A DNA stretch of 64,000 nt from Apostichopus japonicus (GCF_037975245.1 NC_092572.1:16684269-16748268); one strand, 5' to 3'; shown: positions 24,101 through 38,930, counted from the first letter of the stretch. Numbers and translations: made by a program. Notes: generated by a model from the letters alone, not told the origin.

Positions 24101-24223
24101 CTCAGTCCATACAGTGGCGCGATGGCTCGGCGCACTGTACGAGCTGATGTTCGAGACTCTCTTTTGCATCCCTGGTTCGAACCCCGGGTGATGACGTCTT
24201 TTACAGCAAGTGCCTGCACGGGG

Positions 24224-24377
24224 AGCTGTAAGTATTAGTTAATCCACTCAATATCTCAGTCCATACAGTGGCGCGATGGCTCGGCGCACTGTACAAGCTG
24301 ATGAGCGAGACTCTCTTTTGCATCCCTGGTTCGAACCCCGGGTGATGACGTCTTTTACAGCAAGTGCCTGCACGGGG
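24224..24377 (+). repeat. Variant short monomer with CCACTCAATAT and GATGAGCG
   Basis: This copy has CCACTCAATAT for CCACCTAATAT, GTACAAGC and GATGAGCG. The first and third changes recur together at 27997-28150, 3773 bp away. The two copies therefore share an ancestor or were converted. The next monomer starts GTAAGCATT and has CCTAGGG, so this is a local patch of higher divergence. Confidence 0.85.
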
Positions 24378-27300
24378 AGCTGTAAGCATTAGTTAATCCA
24401 CCTAATATCTCAGTCCATACAGTGGCGCGATGGCTCGGCGCACTGTACGAGCTGATGATCGAGACTCTCTTTTGCATCCCTGGTTCGAACCTAGGGTGAT
24501 GACGTCTTTTACAGCAAGTGCCTGCACGGGGAGCTGTAAGTATTAGTTAATCCACCTAATATCTCAGTCCATACAGTGGCGCGATGGCTCGGCGCACTGT
24601 ACGAGCTGATGATCGAGACTCTCTTTTGCATCCCTGGTTCGAACCCCGGGTGATGACGTCTTTTACAGCAAGTGCCTGCACGGGGAGCTGTAAGTATTAG
24701 TTAATCCACCTAATATCTCAGTCCATACAGTGGCGCGATGGCTCGGCGCACTGTACGAGCTGATGATCGAGACTCTCTTTTGCATCCCTGGTTCGAACCC
24801 CGGGTGATGACGTCTTTTGCCGATCTTTTACAGCAAGTGCCTGCACGGGGAGCTGTAAGTATTAGTTAATCCACCTAATATCTCAGTCCATACAGTGGCG
24901 CGATGGCTCGGCGCACTGTACGAGCTGATGATCGAGACTCTCTTTTGCATCCCTGGTTCGAACCCCGGGTGATGACGTCTTTTACAGCAAGTGCCTGCAC
25001 GGGGAGCTGTAAGTATTAGTTAATCCACCTAATATCTCAGTCCATACAGTGGCGCGATGGCTCGGCGCACTGTACGAGCTGATGATCGAGACTCTCTTTT
25101 GCATCCCTGGTTCGAACCCCGGGTGATGACGTCTTTTGCCGATCTTTTACAGCAAGTGCCTGCACGGGGAGCTGTAAGTATTAGTTAATCCACCTAATAT
25201 CTCAGTCCATACAGTGGCGCGATGGCTCGGCGCACTGTACGAGCTGATGATCGAGACTCTCTTTTGCATCCCTGGTTCGAACCCCGGGTGATGACGTCTT
25301 TTACAGCAAGTGCCTGCACGGGGAGCTGTAAGTATTAGTTAATCCACCTAATATCTCAGTCCATACAGTGGCGCGATGGCTCGGCGCACTGTACGAGCTG
25401 ATGATCGAGACTCTCTTTTGCATCCCTGGTTCGAACCCCGGGTGATGACGTCTTTTACAGCAAGTGCCTGCACGGGGAGCTGTAAGTATTAGTTAATCCA
25501 CCTAATATCTCAGTCCATACAGTGGCGCGATGGCTCGGCGCACTGTACGAGCTGATGATCGAGACTCTCTTTTGCATCCCTGGTTCGAACCCCGGGTGAT
25601 GACGTCTTTTACAGCAAGTGCCTGCACGGGGAGCTGTAAGTATTAGTTAATCCACCTAATATCTCAGTCCATACAGTGGCGCGATGGCTCGACGCAATGT
25701 ACGAGCTGATGATCGAGACTCTCTTTTGCATCCCTGGTTCGAACCCCGGGTGATGACGTCTTTTGCCGATCTTTTACAGCAAGTGCCTGCACGGGGAGCT
25801 GTAAGTATTAGTTAATCCACCTAATATCTCAGTCCATACAGTGGCGCGATGGCTCGGCGCACTGTACGAGCTGATGATCGAGACTCTCTTTTGCATCCCT
25901 GGTTCGAACCCCGGGTGATGACGTCTTTTACAGCAAGTGCCTGCACGGGGAGCTGTAAGTATTAGTTAATCCACCTAATATCTCAGTCCATACAGTGGCG
26001 CGATGGCTCGGCGCACTGTACGAGCTGATGATCGAGACTCTCTTTTGCATCCCTGGTTCGAACCCCGGGTGATGACGTCTTTTACAGCAAGTGCCTGCAC
26101 GGGGAGCTGTAAGTATTAGTTAATCCACCTAATATCTCAGTCCATACAGTGGCGCGATGGCTCGGCGCACTGTACGAGCTGATGATCGAGACTCTCTTTT
26201 GCATCCCTGGTTCGAACCCCGGGTGATGACGTCTTTTACAGCAAGTGCCTGCACGGGGAGCTGTAAGTATTAGTTAATCCACCTAATATCTCAGTCCATA
26301 CAGTGGCGCGATGGCTCGGCGCACTGTACGAGCTGATGATCGAGACTCTCTTTTGCATCCCTGGTTCGAACCCCGGGTGATGACGTCTTTTACAGCAAGT
26401 GCCTGCACGGGGAGCTGTAAGTATTAGTTAATCCACCTAATATCTCAGTCCATACAGTGGCGCGATGGCTCGGCGCACTGTACGAGCTGATGATCGAGAC
26501 TCTCTTTTGCATCCCTGGTTCGAACCCCGGGTGATGACGTCTTTTACAGCAAGTGCCTGCACGGGGAGCTGTAAGTATTAGTTAATCCACCTAATATCTC
26601 AGTCCATACAGTGGCGCGATGGCTCGGCGCACTGTACGAGCTGATGATCGAGACTCTCTTTTGCATCCCTGGTTCGAACCCCGGGTGATGACGTCTTTTA
26701 CAGCAAGTGCCTGCACGGGGAGCTGTAAGTATTAGTTAATCCACCTAATATCTCAGTCCATACAGTGGCGCGATGGCTCGGCGCACTGTACGAGCTGATG
26801 ATCGAGACTCTCTTTTGCATCCCTGGTTCGAACACCGGGAGATGACGTCTTTTACAGCAAGTGCCTGCACGGGGAGCTGTAAGTATTAGTTAATCCACCT
26901 AATATCTCAGTCCATACAGTGGCGCGATGGCTCGGCGCACTGTACGAGCTGATGATCGAGACTCTCTTTTGCATCCCTGGTTCGAGCCCCGGGTGATGAC
27001 GTCTTTTGCCGATCTTTTACAGCAAGTGCCTGCACGGGGAGCTGTAAGTATTAGTTAATCCACCTAATATCTCAGTCCATACAGTGGCGCGATGGCTCGG
27101 CGCACTGTACGAGCTGATGATCGAGACTCTCTTTTGCATCCCTGGTTCGAACCCCGGGTGATGACGTCTTTTACAGCAAGTGCCTGCACGGGGAGCTGTA
27201 AGTATTAGTTAATCCACCTAATATCTCAGTCCATACAGTGGCGCGATGGCTCGGCGCACTGTACGAGCTGATGATCGAGACTCTCTTTTGCATCCCTGGT

Positions 27301-27996
27301 TCGAACCCCGGGTGATGACGTCTTTTACAGCAAGTGCCTGCACGGGGAGCTGTAAGTATTAGTTAATCCACCTAATATCTCAGTCCATACAGTGGCGCGA
27401 TGGCTCGGCGCACTGTACGAGCTGATGATCGAGACTCTCTTTTGCATCCCTGGTTCGAACCCCGGGTGATGACGTCTTTTGCCGATCTTTTACAGCAAGT
27501 GCCTGCACGGGGAGCTGTAAGTATTAGTTAATCCACCTAATATCTCAGTCCATACAGTGGCGCGATGGCTCGGCGCACTGTACGAGCTGATGATCGAGAC
27601 TCTCTTTTGCATCCCTGGTTCGAACCCCGGGTGATGACGTCTTTTGCCGATCTTTTACAGCAAGTGCCTGCACGGGGAGCTGTAAGTATTAGTTAATCCA
27701 CCTAATATCTCAGTCCATACAATGGCGCGATGGCTCGGCGCACTGTACGAGCTGATGATCGAGACTCTCTTTTGCATCCCTGGTTCGAACCCCGGGTGAT
27801 GACGTCTTTTGCCGATCTTTTACAGCAAGTGCCTGCACGGGGAGCTGTAAGTATTAGTTAATCCACCTAATATCTCAGTCCATACAGTGGCGCGATGGCT
27901 CGGCGCACTGTACGAGCTGATGATCGAGACTCTCTTTTGCATCCCTGGTTCGAACCCCGGGTGATGACGTCTTTTACAGCAAGTGCCTGCACGGGG

Positions 27997-28150
27997 AGCT
28001 GTAAGTATTAGTTAATCCACTCAATATCTCAGTCCATACAGTGGCGCGATGGCTCGGCGCACTGTACGAGCTGATGAGCGAGACTCTCTTTTGCATCCCT
28101 GGTTCGAACCCCGGGTGATGACGTCTTTTACAGCAAGTGCCTGCACGGGG
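27997..28150 (+). repeat. Second copy of the CCACTCAATAT / GATGAGCG short variant
   Basis: It shares two unusual changes with the monomer at 24224 but lacks the TACAAGC change, so it is not a simple whole-copy duplicate. Flanking monomers do not share other markers with the first site. Confidence 0.8.
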
Positions 28151-29580
28151 AGCTGTAAGTATTAGTTAATCCACCTAATATCTCAGTCCATACAGTGGCG
28201 CGATGGCTCGGCGCACTGTACGAGCTGATGATCGAGACTCTCTTTTGCATCCCTGGTTCGAACCCCGGGTGATGACGTCTTTTACAGCAAGTGCCTGCAC
28301 GGGGAGCTGTAAGTATTAGTTAATCCACCTAATATCTCAGTCCATACAGTGGCGCGATGGCTCGGCGCACTGTACGAGCTGATGATCGAGACTCTCTTTT
28401 GCATCCCTGGTTCGAACCCCGGGTGATGACGTCTTTTACAGCAAGTGCCTGCACGGGGAGCTGTAAGTATTAGTTAATCCACCTAATATCTCAGTCCATA
28501 CAGTGGCGCGATGGCTCGGCGCACTGTACGAGCTGATGATCGAGACTCTCTTTTGCATCCCTGGTTCGAACCCCGGGTGATGACGTCTTTTACAGCAAGT
28601 GCCTGCACGGGGAGCTGTAAGTATTAGTTAATCCACCTAATATCTCAGTCCATACAGTGGCGCGATGGCTCGGCGCACTGTACGAGCTGATGATCGAGAC
28701 TCTCTTTTGCATCCCTGGTTCGAACCCCGGGTGATGACGTCTTTTACAGCAAGTGCCTGCACGGGGAGCTGTAAGTATTAGTTAATCCACCTAATATCTC
28801 AGTCCATACAGTGGCGCGATGGCTCGGCGCACTGTACGAGCTGATGATCGAGACTCTCTTTTGCATCCCTGGTTCGAACCCCGGGTGATGACGTCTTTTG
28901 CCGATCTTTTACAGCAAGTGCCTGCACGGGGAGCTGTAAGTATTAGTTAATCCACCTAATATCTCAGTCCATACAGTGGCGCGATGGCTCGGCGCACTGT
29001 ACGAGCTGATGATCGAGACTCTCTTTTGCATCCCTGGTTCGAACCCCGGGTGATGACGTCTTTTGCCGATCTTTTACAGCAAGTGCCTGCACGGGGAGCT
29101 GTAAGTATTAGTTAATCCACCTAATATCTCAGTCCATACAGTGGCGCGATGGCTCGGCGCACTGTACGAGCTGATGATCGAGACTCTCTTTTGCATCCCT
29201 GGTTCGAACCCCGGGTGATGACGTCTTTTGCCGATCTTTTACAGCAAGTGCCTGCACGGGGAGCTGTAAGTATTAGTTAATCCACCTAATATCTCAGTCC
29301 ATACAGTGGCGCGATGGCTCGGCGCACTGTACGAGCTGATGATCGAGACTCTCTTTTGCATCCCTGGTTCGAACCCCGGGTGATGACGTCTTTTGCCGAT
29401 CTTTTACAGCAAGTGCCTGCACGGGGAGCTGTAAGTATTAGTTAATCCACCTAATATCTCAGTCCATACAGTGGCGCGATGGCTCGGCGCACTGTACGAG
29501 CTGATGATCGAGACTCTCTTTTGCATCCCTGGTTCGAACCCCGGGTGATGACGTCTTTTACAGCAAGTGCCTGCACGGGG

Positions 29581-30548
29581 AGCTGTAAGTATTAGTTAAT
29601 CCACCTAATATCTCAGTCCATACAGTGGCGCGATGGCTCGGCGCACTGTACGAGCTGATGATCGAGACTCTCTTTTGCATCCCTGGTTCGAACCCCGGGT
29701 GATGACGTCTTTTGCCGATCTTTTACAGCAAGTGCCTGCACGGGGAGCTGTAAGTATTAGTTAATCCACCTAATATCTCAGTCCATACAGTGGCGCGATG
29801 GCTCGGCGCACTGTACGAGCTGATGATCGAGACTCTCTTTTGCATCCCTGGTTCGAACCCCGGGTGATGACGTCTTTTACAGCAAGTGCCTGCACGGGGA
29901 GCTGTAAGTATTAGTTAATCCACCTAATATCTCAGTCCATACAGTGGCGCGATGGCTCGGCGCACTGTACGAGCTGATGATCGAGACTCTCTTTTGCATC
30001 CCTGGTTCGAACCCCGGGTGATGACGTCTTTTGCCGATCTTTTACAGCAAGTGCCTGCACGGGGAGCTGTAAGTATTAGTTAATCCACCTAATACCTCAG
30101 TCCATACAGTGGCGCGATGGCTCGGCGCACTGTACGAGCTGATGATCGAGACTCTCTTTTGCATCCCTGGTTCGAACCCCGGGTGATGACGTCTTTTGCC
30201 GATCTTTTACAGCAAGTGCCTGCACGGGGAGCTGTAAGTATTAGTTAATCCACCTAATATCTCAGTCCATACAGTGGCGCGATGGCTCGGCGCACTGTAC
30301 GAGCTGATGATCGAGACTCTCTTTTGCATCCCTGGTTCGAACCCCGGGTGATGACGTCTTTTACCGATCTTTTACAGCAAGTGCCTGCACGGGGAGCTGT
30401 AAGTATTAGTTAATCCACCTAATATCTCAGTCCATACAGTGGCGCGATGGCTCGGCGCACTGTACGAGCTGATGATCGAGACTCTCTTTTGCATCCCTGG
30501 TTCGAACCCCGGGTGATGACGTCTTTTACAGCAAGTGCCTGCACGGGG
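29581..30548 (+). repeat. Six-monomer haplotype G-S-G-G*-A-S, copy 1
   Basis: The order G, S, G, G with AATACCTC, A-type, S spans 968 bp. The same order with the same marker and the same length is found at 36984-37951. The A-type long monomer directly follows the AATACCTC monomer in both. Confidence 0.82.
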
Positions 30549-33500
30549 AGCTGTAAGTATTAGTTAATCCACCTAATATCTCAGTCCATACAGTGGCGCG
30601 ATGGCTCGGCGCACTGTACGAGCTCATGATCGAGACTCTCTTTTGCATCCCTGGTTCGAACCCCGGGTGATGACGTCTTTTACAGCAAGTGCCTGCACGG
30701 GGAGCTGTAAGTATTAGTTAATCCACCTAATATCTCAGTCCATACAGTGGCGCGATGGCTCGGCGCACTGTACGAGCTGATGATCGAGACTCTCTTTTGC
30801 ATCCCTGGTTCGAACCCCGGGTGATGACGTCTTTTGCCGATCTTTTACAGCAAGTGCCTGCACGGGGAGCTGTAAGTATTAGTTAATCCACCTAATATCT
30901 CAGTCCATACAGTGGCGCGATGGCTCGGCGCACTGTACGAGCTGATGATCGAGACTCTCTTTTGCATCCCTGGTTCGAACCCCGGGTGATGACGTCTTTT
31001 GCCGATCTTTTACAGCAAGTGCCTGCACGGGGAGCTGTAAGTATTAGTTAATCCACCTAATATCTCAGTCCATACAGTGGCGCGATGGCTCGGCGCACTG
31101 TACGAGCTGATGATCGAGACTCTCTTTTGCATCCCTGGTTCGAACCCCGGGTGATGACGTCTTTTGCCGATCTTTTACAGCAAGTGCCTGCACGGGGAGC
31201 TGTAAGTATTAGTTAATCCACCTAATATCTCAGTCCATACAGTGTCGCGATGGCTCGGCGCACTGTACGAGCTGATGATCGAGACTCTCTTTTGCATCCC
31301 TGGTTCGAACCCCGGGTGATGACGTCTTTTACAGCAAGTGCCTGCACGGGGAGCTGTAAGTATTAGTTAATCCACCTAATATCTCAGTCCATACAGTGGC
31401 GCGATGGCTCGGCGCACTGTACGAGCTGATGATCGAGACTCTCTTTTGCATCCCTGGTTCGAACCCCGGGTGATGACGTCTTTTGCCGATCTTTTACAGC
31501 AAGTGCCTGCACGGGGAGCTGTAAGTATTAGTTAATCCACCTAATATCTCAGTCCATACAGTGGCGCGATGGCTCGGCGCACTGTACGAGCTGATGATCG
31601 AGACTCTCTTTTGCATCCCTGGTTCGAACCCCGGGTGATGACGTCTTTTGCCGATCTTTTACAGCAAGTGCCTGCACGGGGAGCTGTAAGTATTAGTTAA
31701 TCCACCTAATATCTCAGTCCATACAGTGGCGCGATGGCTCGGCGCACTGTACGAGCTGATGATCGAGACTCTCTTTTGCATCCCTGGTTCGAACCCCGGG
31801 TGATGACGTCTTTTGCCGATCTTTTACAGCAAGTGCCTGCACGGGGAGCTGTAAGTATTAGTTAATCCACCTAATATCTCAGTCCATACAGTGGCGCGAT
31901 GGCTCGGCGCACTGTACGAGCTGATGATCGAGACTCTCTTTTGCATCCCTGGTTCGAACCCCGGGTGATGACGTCTTTTGCCGATCTTTTACAGCAAGTG
32001 CCTGCACGGGGAGCTGTAAGTATTAGTTAATCCACCTAATATCTCAGTCCATACAGTGGCGCGATGGCTCGGCGCACTGTACGAGCTGATGATCGAGACT
32101 CTCTTTTGCATCCCTGGTTCGAACCCCGGGTGATGACGTCTTTTACAGCAAGTGCCTGCACGGGGAGCTGTAAGTATTAGTTAATCCACCTAATATCTCA
32201 GTCCATACAGTGGCGCGATGGCTCGGCGCACTGTACGAGCTGATGATCGAGACTCTCTTTTGCATCCCTGGTTCGAACCCCGGGTGATGACGTCTTTTGC
32301 CGATCTTTTACAGCAAGTGCCTGCACGGGGAGCTGTAAGTATTAGTTAATCCACCTAATATCTCAGTCCATACAGTGGCGCGATGGCTCGGCGCACTGTA
32401 CGAGCTGATGATCGAGACTCTCTTTTGCATCCCTGGTTCGAACCCCGGGTGATGACGTCTTTTACAGCAAGTGCCTGCACGGGGAGCTGTAAGTATTAGT
32501 TAATCCACCTAATATCTCAGTCCATACAGTGGCGCGATGGCTCGGCGCACTGTACGAGCTGATGATCGAGACTCTCTTTTGCATCCCTGGTTCGAACCCC
32601 GGGTGATGACGTCTTTTGCCGATCTTTTACAGCAAGTGCCTGCACGGGGAGCTGTAAGTATTAGTTAATCCACCTAATATCTCAGTCCATACAGTGGCGC
32701 GATGGCTCGGCGCACTGTACGAGCTGATGATCGAGACTCTCTTTTGCATCCCTGGTTCGAACCCCGGGTGATGACGTCTTTTGCCGATCTTTTACAGCAA
32801 GTGCCTGCACGGGGAGCTGTAAGTATTAGTTAATCCACCTAATATCTCAGTCCATACAGTGGCGCGATGGCTCGGCGCACTGTACGAGCTGATGATCGAG
32901 ACTCTCTTTTGCATCCCTGGTTCGAACCCCGGGTGATGACGTCTTTTACAGCAAGTGCCTGCACGGGGAGCTGTAAGTATTAGTTAATCCACCTAATATC
33001 TCAGTCCATACAGTGGCGCGATGGCTCGGCGCACTGTACGAGCTCATGATCGAGACTCTCTTTTGCATCCCTGGTTCGAACCCCGGGTGATGACGTCTTT
33101 TACAGCAAGTGCCTGCACGGGGAGCTGTAAGTATTAGTTAATCCACCTAATATCTCAGTCCATACAGTGGCGCGATGGCTCGGCGCACTGTACGAGCTGA
33201 TGATCGAGACTCTCTTTTGCATCCCTGGTTCGAACCCCGGGTGATGACGTCTTTTGCCGATCTTTTACAGCAAGTGCCTGCACGGGGAGCTGTAAGTATT
33301 AGTTAATCCACCTAATATCTCAGTCCATACAGTGGCGCGATGGCTCGGCGCACTGTACGAGCTGATGATCGAGACTCTCTTTTGCATCCCTGGTTCGAAC
33401 CCCGGGTGATGACGTCTTTTACAGCAAGTGCCTGCACGGGGAGCTGTAAGTATTAGTTAATCCACCTAATATCTCAGTCCATACAGTGGCGCGATGGCTC

Positions 33501-36500
33501 GGCGCACTGTACGAGCTCATGATCGAGACTCTCTTTTGCATCCCTGGTTCGAACCCCGGGTGATGACGTCTTTTACAGCAAGTGCCTGCACGGGGAGCTG
33601 TAAGTATTAGTTAATCCACCTAATATCTCAGTCCATACAGTGGCGCGATGGCTCGGCGCACTGTACGAGCTGATGATCGAGACTCTCTTTTGCATCCCTG
33701 GTTCGAACCCCGGGTGATGACGTCTTTTGCCGATCTTTTACAGCAAGTGCCTGCACGGGGAGCTGTAAGTATTAGTTAATCCACCTAATATCTCAGTCCA
33801 TACAGTGGCGCGATGGCTCGGCGCACTGTACGAGCTGATGATCGAGACTCTCTTTTGCATCCCTGGTTCGAACCCCGGGTGATGACGTCTTTTGCCGATC
33901 TTTTACAGCAAGTGCCTGCACGGGGAGCTGTAAGTATTAGTTAATCCACCTAATATCTCAGTCCATACAGTGGCGCGATGGCTCGGCGCACTGTACGAGC
34001 TGATGATCGAGACTCTCTTTTGCATCCCTGGTTCGAACCCCGGGTGATGACGTCTTTTGCCGATCTTTTACAGCAAGTGCCTACACGGGGAGCTGTAAGT
34101 ATTAGTTAATCCACCTAATATCTCAGTCCATACAGTGGCGCGATGGCTCGGCGCACTGTACGAGCTGATGATCGAGACTCTCTTTTGCATCCCTGGTTCG
34201 AACCCCGGGTGATGACGTCTTTTACAGCAAGTGCCTGCACGGGGAGCTGTAAGTATTAGTTAATCCACCTAATATCTCAGTCCATACAGTGGCGCGATGG
34301 CTCGGCGCACTGTACGAGCTGATGATCGAGACTCTCTTTTGCATCCCTGGTTCGAACCCCGGGTGATGACGTCTTTTGCCGATCTTTTACAGCAAGTGCC
34401 TGCACGGGGAGCTGTAAGTATTAGTTAATCCACCTAATATCTCAGTCCATACAGTGGCGCGATGGCTCGGCGCACTGTACGAGCTGATGATCGAGACTCT
34501 CTTTTGCATCCCTGGTTCGAACCCCGGGTGATGACGTCTTTTGCCGATCTTTTACAGCAAGTGCCTGCACGGGGAGCTGTAAGTATTAGTTAATCCACCT
34601 AATATCTCAGTCCATACAGTGGCGCGATGGCTCGGCGCACTGTACGAGCTGATGATCGAGACTCTCTTTTGCATCCCTGGTTCGAACCCCGGGTGATGAC
34701 GTCTTTTGCCGATCTTTTACAGCAAGTGCCTGCACGGGGAGCTGTAAGTATTAGTTAATCCACCTAATATCTCAGTCCATACAGTGGCGCGATGGCTCGG
34801 CGCACTGTACGAGCTGATGATCGAGACTCTCTTTTGCATCCCTGGTTCGAACCCCGGGTGATGACGTCTTTTACAGCAAGTGCCTGCACGGGGAGCTGTA
34901 AGTATTAGTTAATCCACCTAATATCTCAGTCCATACAGTGGCGCGATGGCTCGGCGCACTGTACGAGCTGATGATCGAGACTCTCTTTTGCATCCCTGGT
35001 TCGAACCCCGGGTGATGACGTCTTTTACAGCAAGTGCCTGCACGGGGAGCTGTAAGTATTAGTTAATCCACCTAATATCTCAGTCCATACAGTGGCGCGA
35101 TGGCTCGGCGCACTGTACGAGCTGATGATCGAGACTCTCTTTTGCATCCCTGGTTCGAACCCCGGGTGATGACGTCTTTTGCCGATCTTTTACAGCAAGT
35201 GCCTGCACGGGGAGCTGTAAGTATTAGTTAATCCACCTAATGTCTCAGTCCATACAGTGGCGCGATGGCTCGGCGCACTGTACGAGCTGATGATCGAGAC
35301 TCTCTTTTGCATCCCTGGTTCGAACCCCGGGTGATGACGTCTTTTACAGCAAGTGCCTGCACGGGGAGCTGTAAGTATTAGTTAATCCACCTAATATCTC
35401 AGTCCATACAGTGGCGCGATGGCTCGGCGCACTGTACGAGCTGATGATCGAGACTCTCTTTTGCATCCCTGGTTCGAACCCCGGGTGATGACGTCTTTTG
35501 CCGATCTTTTACAGCAAGTGCCTGCACGGGGAGCTGTAAGTATTAGTTAATCCACCTAATATCTCAGTCCATACAGTGGCGCGATGGCTCGGCGCACTGT
35601 ACGAGCTGATGATCGAGACTCTCTTTTGCATCCCTGGTTCGAACCCCGGGTGATGACGTCTTTTACCGATCTTTTACAGCAAGTGCCTGCACGGGGAGCT
35701 GTAAGTATTAGGTAATCCACCTAATATCTCAGTCCATACAGTGGCGCGATGGCTCGGCGCACTGTACGAGCTGATGATCGAGACTCTCTTTTGCATCCCT
35801 GGTTCGAACCCCGGGTGATGACGTCTTTTACAGCAAGTGCCTGCACGGGGAGCTGTAAGTATTAGTTAATCCACCTAATATCTCAGTCCATACAGTGGCG
35901 CGATGGCTCGGCGCACTGTACGAGCTGATGATCGAGACTCTCTTTTGCATCCCTGGTTCGAACCCCGGGTGATGACGTCTTTTACAGCAAGTGCCTGCAC
36001 GGGGAGCTGTAAGTATTAGTTAATCCACCTAATATCTCAGTCCATACAGTGGCGCGATGGCTCGGCGCACTGTACGAGCTGATGATCGAGACTCTCTTTT
36101 GCATCCCTGGTTCGAACCCCGGGTGATGACGTCTTTTGCCGATCTTTTACAGCAAGTGCCTGCACGGGGAGCTGTAAGTATTAGTTAATCCACCTAATAT
36201 CTCAGTCCATACAGTGGCGCGATGGCTCGGCGCACTGTACGAGCTGATGATCGAGACTCTCTTTTGCATCCCTGGTTCGAACCCCGGGTGATGACGTCTT
36301 TTGCCGATCTTTTACAGCAAGTGCCTGCACGGGGAGCTGTAAGTATTAGTTAATCCACCTAATATCTCAGTCCATACAGTGGCGCGATGGCTCGGCGCAC
36401 TGTACGAGCTGATGATCGAGACTCTCTTTTGCATCCCTGGTTCGAACCCCGGGTGATGACGTCTTTTGCCGATCTTTTACAGCAAGTGCCTGCACGGGGA

Positions 36501-36983
36501 GCTGTAAGTATTAGTTAATCCACCTAATATCTCAGTCCATACAGTGGCGCGATGGCTCGGCGCACTGTACGAGCTGATGATCGAGACTCTCTTTTGCATC
36601 CCTGGTTCGAACCCCGGGTGATGACGTCTTTTGCCGATCTTTTACAGCAAGTGCCTGCACGGGGAGCTGTAAGTATTAGTTAATCCACCTAATATCTCAG
36701 TCCATACAGTGGCGCGATGGCTCGGCGCACTGTACGAGCTGATGATCGAGACTCTCTTTTGCATCCCTGGTTCGAACCCCGGGTGATGACGTCTTTTACA
36801 GCAAGTGCCTGCACGGGGAGCTGTAAGTATTAGTTAATCCACCTAATATCTCAGTCCATACAGTGGCGCGATGGCTCGGCGCACTGTACGAGCTGATGAT
36901 CGAGACTCTCTTTTGCATCCCTGGTTCGAACCCCGGGTGATGACGTCTTTTGCCGATCTTTTACAGCAAGTGCCTGCACGGGG

Positions 36984-37951
36984 AGCTGTAAGTATTAGTT
37001 AATCCACCTAATATCTCAGTCCATACAGTGGCGCGATGGCTCGGCGCACTGTACGAGCTGATGATCGAGACTCTCTTTTGCATCCCTGGTTCGAACCCCG
37101 GGTGATGACGTCTTTTGCCGATCTTTTACAGCAAGTGCCTGCACGGGGAGCTGTAAGTATTAGTTAATCCACCTAATATCTCAGTCCATACAGTGGCGCG
37201 ATGGCTCGGCGCACTGTACGAGCTGATGATCGAGACTCTCTTTTGCATCCCTGGTTCGAACCCCGGGTGATGACGTCTTTTACAGCAAGTGCCTGCACGG
37301 GGAGCTGTAAGTATTAGTTAATCCACCTAATATCTCAGTCCATACAGTGGCGCGATGGCTCGGCGCACTGTACGAGCTGATGATCGAGACTCTCTTTTGC
37401 ATCCCTGGTTCGAACCCCGGGTGATGACGTCTTTTGCCGATCTTTTACAGCAAGTGCCTGCACGGGGAGCTGTAAGTATTAGTTAATCCACCTAATACCT
37501 CAGTCCATACAGTGGCGCGATGGCTCGGCGCACTGTACGAGCTGATGATCGAGACTCTCTTTTGCATCCCTGGTTCGAACCCCGGGTGATGACGTCTTTT
37601 GCCGATCTTTTACAGCAAGTGCCTGCACGGGGAGCTGTAAGTATTAGTTAATCCACCTAATATCTCAGTCCATACAGTGGCGCGATGGCTCGGCGCACTG
37701 TACGAGCTGATGATCGAGACTCTCTTTTGCATCCCTGGTTCGAACCCCGGGTGATGACGTCTTTTACCGATCTTTTACAGCAAGTGCCTGCACGGGGAGC
37801 TGTAAGTATTAGTTAATCCACCTAATATCTCAGTCCATACAGTGGCGCGATGGCTCGGCGCACTGTACGAGCTGATGATCGAGACTCTCTTTTGCATCCC
37901 TGGTTCGAACCCCGGGTGATGACGTCTTTTACAGCAAGTGCCTGCACGGGG
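36984..37951 (+). repeat. Six-monomer haplotype G-S-G-G*-A-S, copy 2
   Basis: It matches 29581-30548 in monomer order, total length and the AATACCTC marker. A related combined form at 38766 carries AATACCTC and the ACCGATC segment in one monomer, which suggests exchange within this haplotype. Confidence 0.82.
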
Positions 37952-38930
37952 AGCTGTAAGTATTAGTTAATCCACCTAATATCTCAGTCCATACAGTGGC
38001 GCGATGGCTCGGCGCACTGTACGAGCTGATGATCGAGACTCTCTTTTGCATCCCTGGTTCGAACCCCGGGTGATGACGTCTTTTGCCGATCTTTTACAGC
38101 AAGTGCCTGCACGGGGAGCTGTAAGTATTAGTTAATCCACCTAATATCTCAGTCCATACAGTGGCGCGATGGCTCGGCGCACTGTACGAGCTGATGATCG
38201 AGACTCTCTTTTGCATCCCTGGTTCGAACCCCGGGTGATGACGTCTTTTGCCGATCTTTTACAGCAAGTGCCTGCACGGGGAGCTGTAAGTATTAGTTAA
38301 TCCACCTAATATCTCAGTCCATACAGTGGCGCGATGGCTCGGCGCACTGTACGAGCTGATGATCGAGACTCTCTTTTGCATCCCTGGTTCGAACCCCGGG
38401 TGATGACGTCTTTTACAGCAAGTGCCTGCACGGGGAGCTGTAAGTATTAGTTAATCCACCTAATATCTCAGTCCATACAGTGGCGCGATGGCTCGGCGCA
38501 CTGTACGAGCTGATGATCGAGACTCTCTTTTGCATCCCTGGTTCGAACCCCGGGTGATGACGTCTTTTGCCGATCTTTTACAGCAAGTGCCTGCACGGGG
38601 AGCTGTAAGTATTAGTTAATCCACCTAATATCTCAGTCCATACAGTGGCGCGATGGCTCGGCGCACTGTACGAGCTGATGATCGAGACTCTCTTTTGCAT
38701 CCCTGGTTCGAACCCCGGGTGATGACGTCTTTTGCCGATCTTTTACAGCAAGTGCCTGCACGGGGAGCTGTAAGTATTAGTTAATCCACCTAATACCTCA
38801 GTCCATACAGTGGCGCGATGGCTCGGCGCACTGTACGAGCTGATGATCGAGACTCTCTTTTGCATCCCTGGTTCGAACCCCGGGTGATGACGTCTTTTAC
38901 CGATCTTTTACAGCAAGTGCCTGCACGGGG

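Larger units (their letters stand above)
18603..28766 (+). repeat. Array domain 4: S-rich
   Basis: Of 65 monomers, 51 are short and 14 are G-type long. Runs of short monomers reach seven (19538-20615 and 25797-26874). Single private changes are scattered, for example GCTGTTAGT near 19708, CCTAGGG near 24492 and ACACCGGGAG near 26834. I see nothing besides the repeat. Confidence 0.87.

Noticed and set aside
24201-24389. 62-codon minus-strand open frame
   Set aside because: It lies in consecutive short monomers, is entirely repeat sequence, and depends on private substitutions in a diverged patch.
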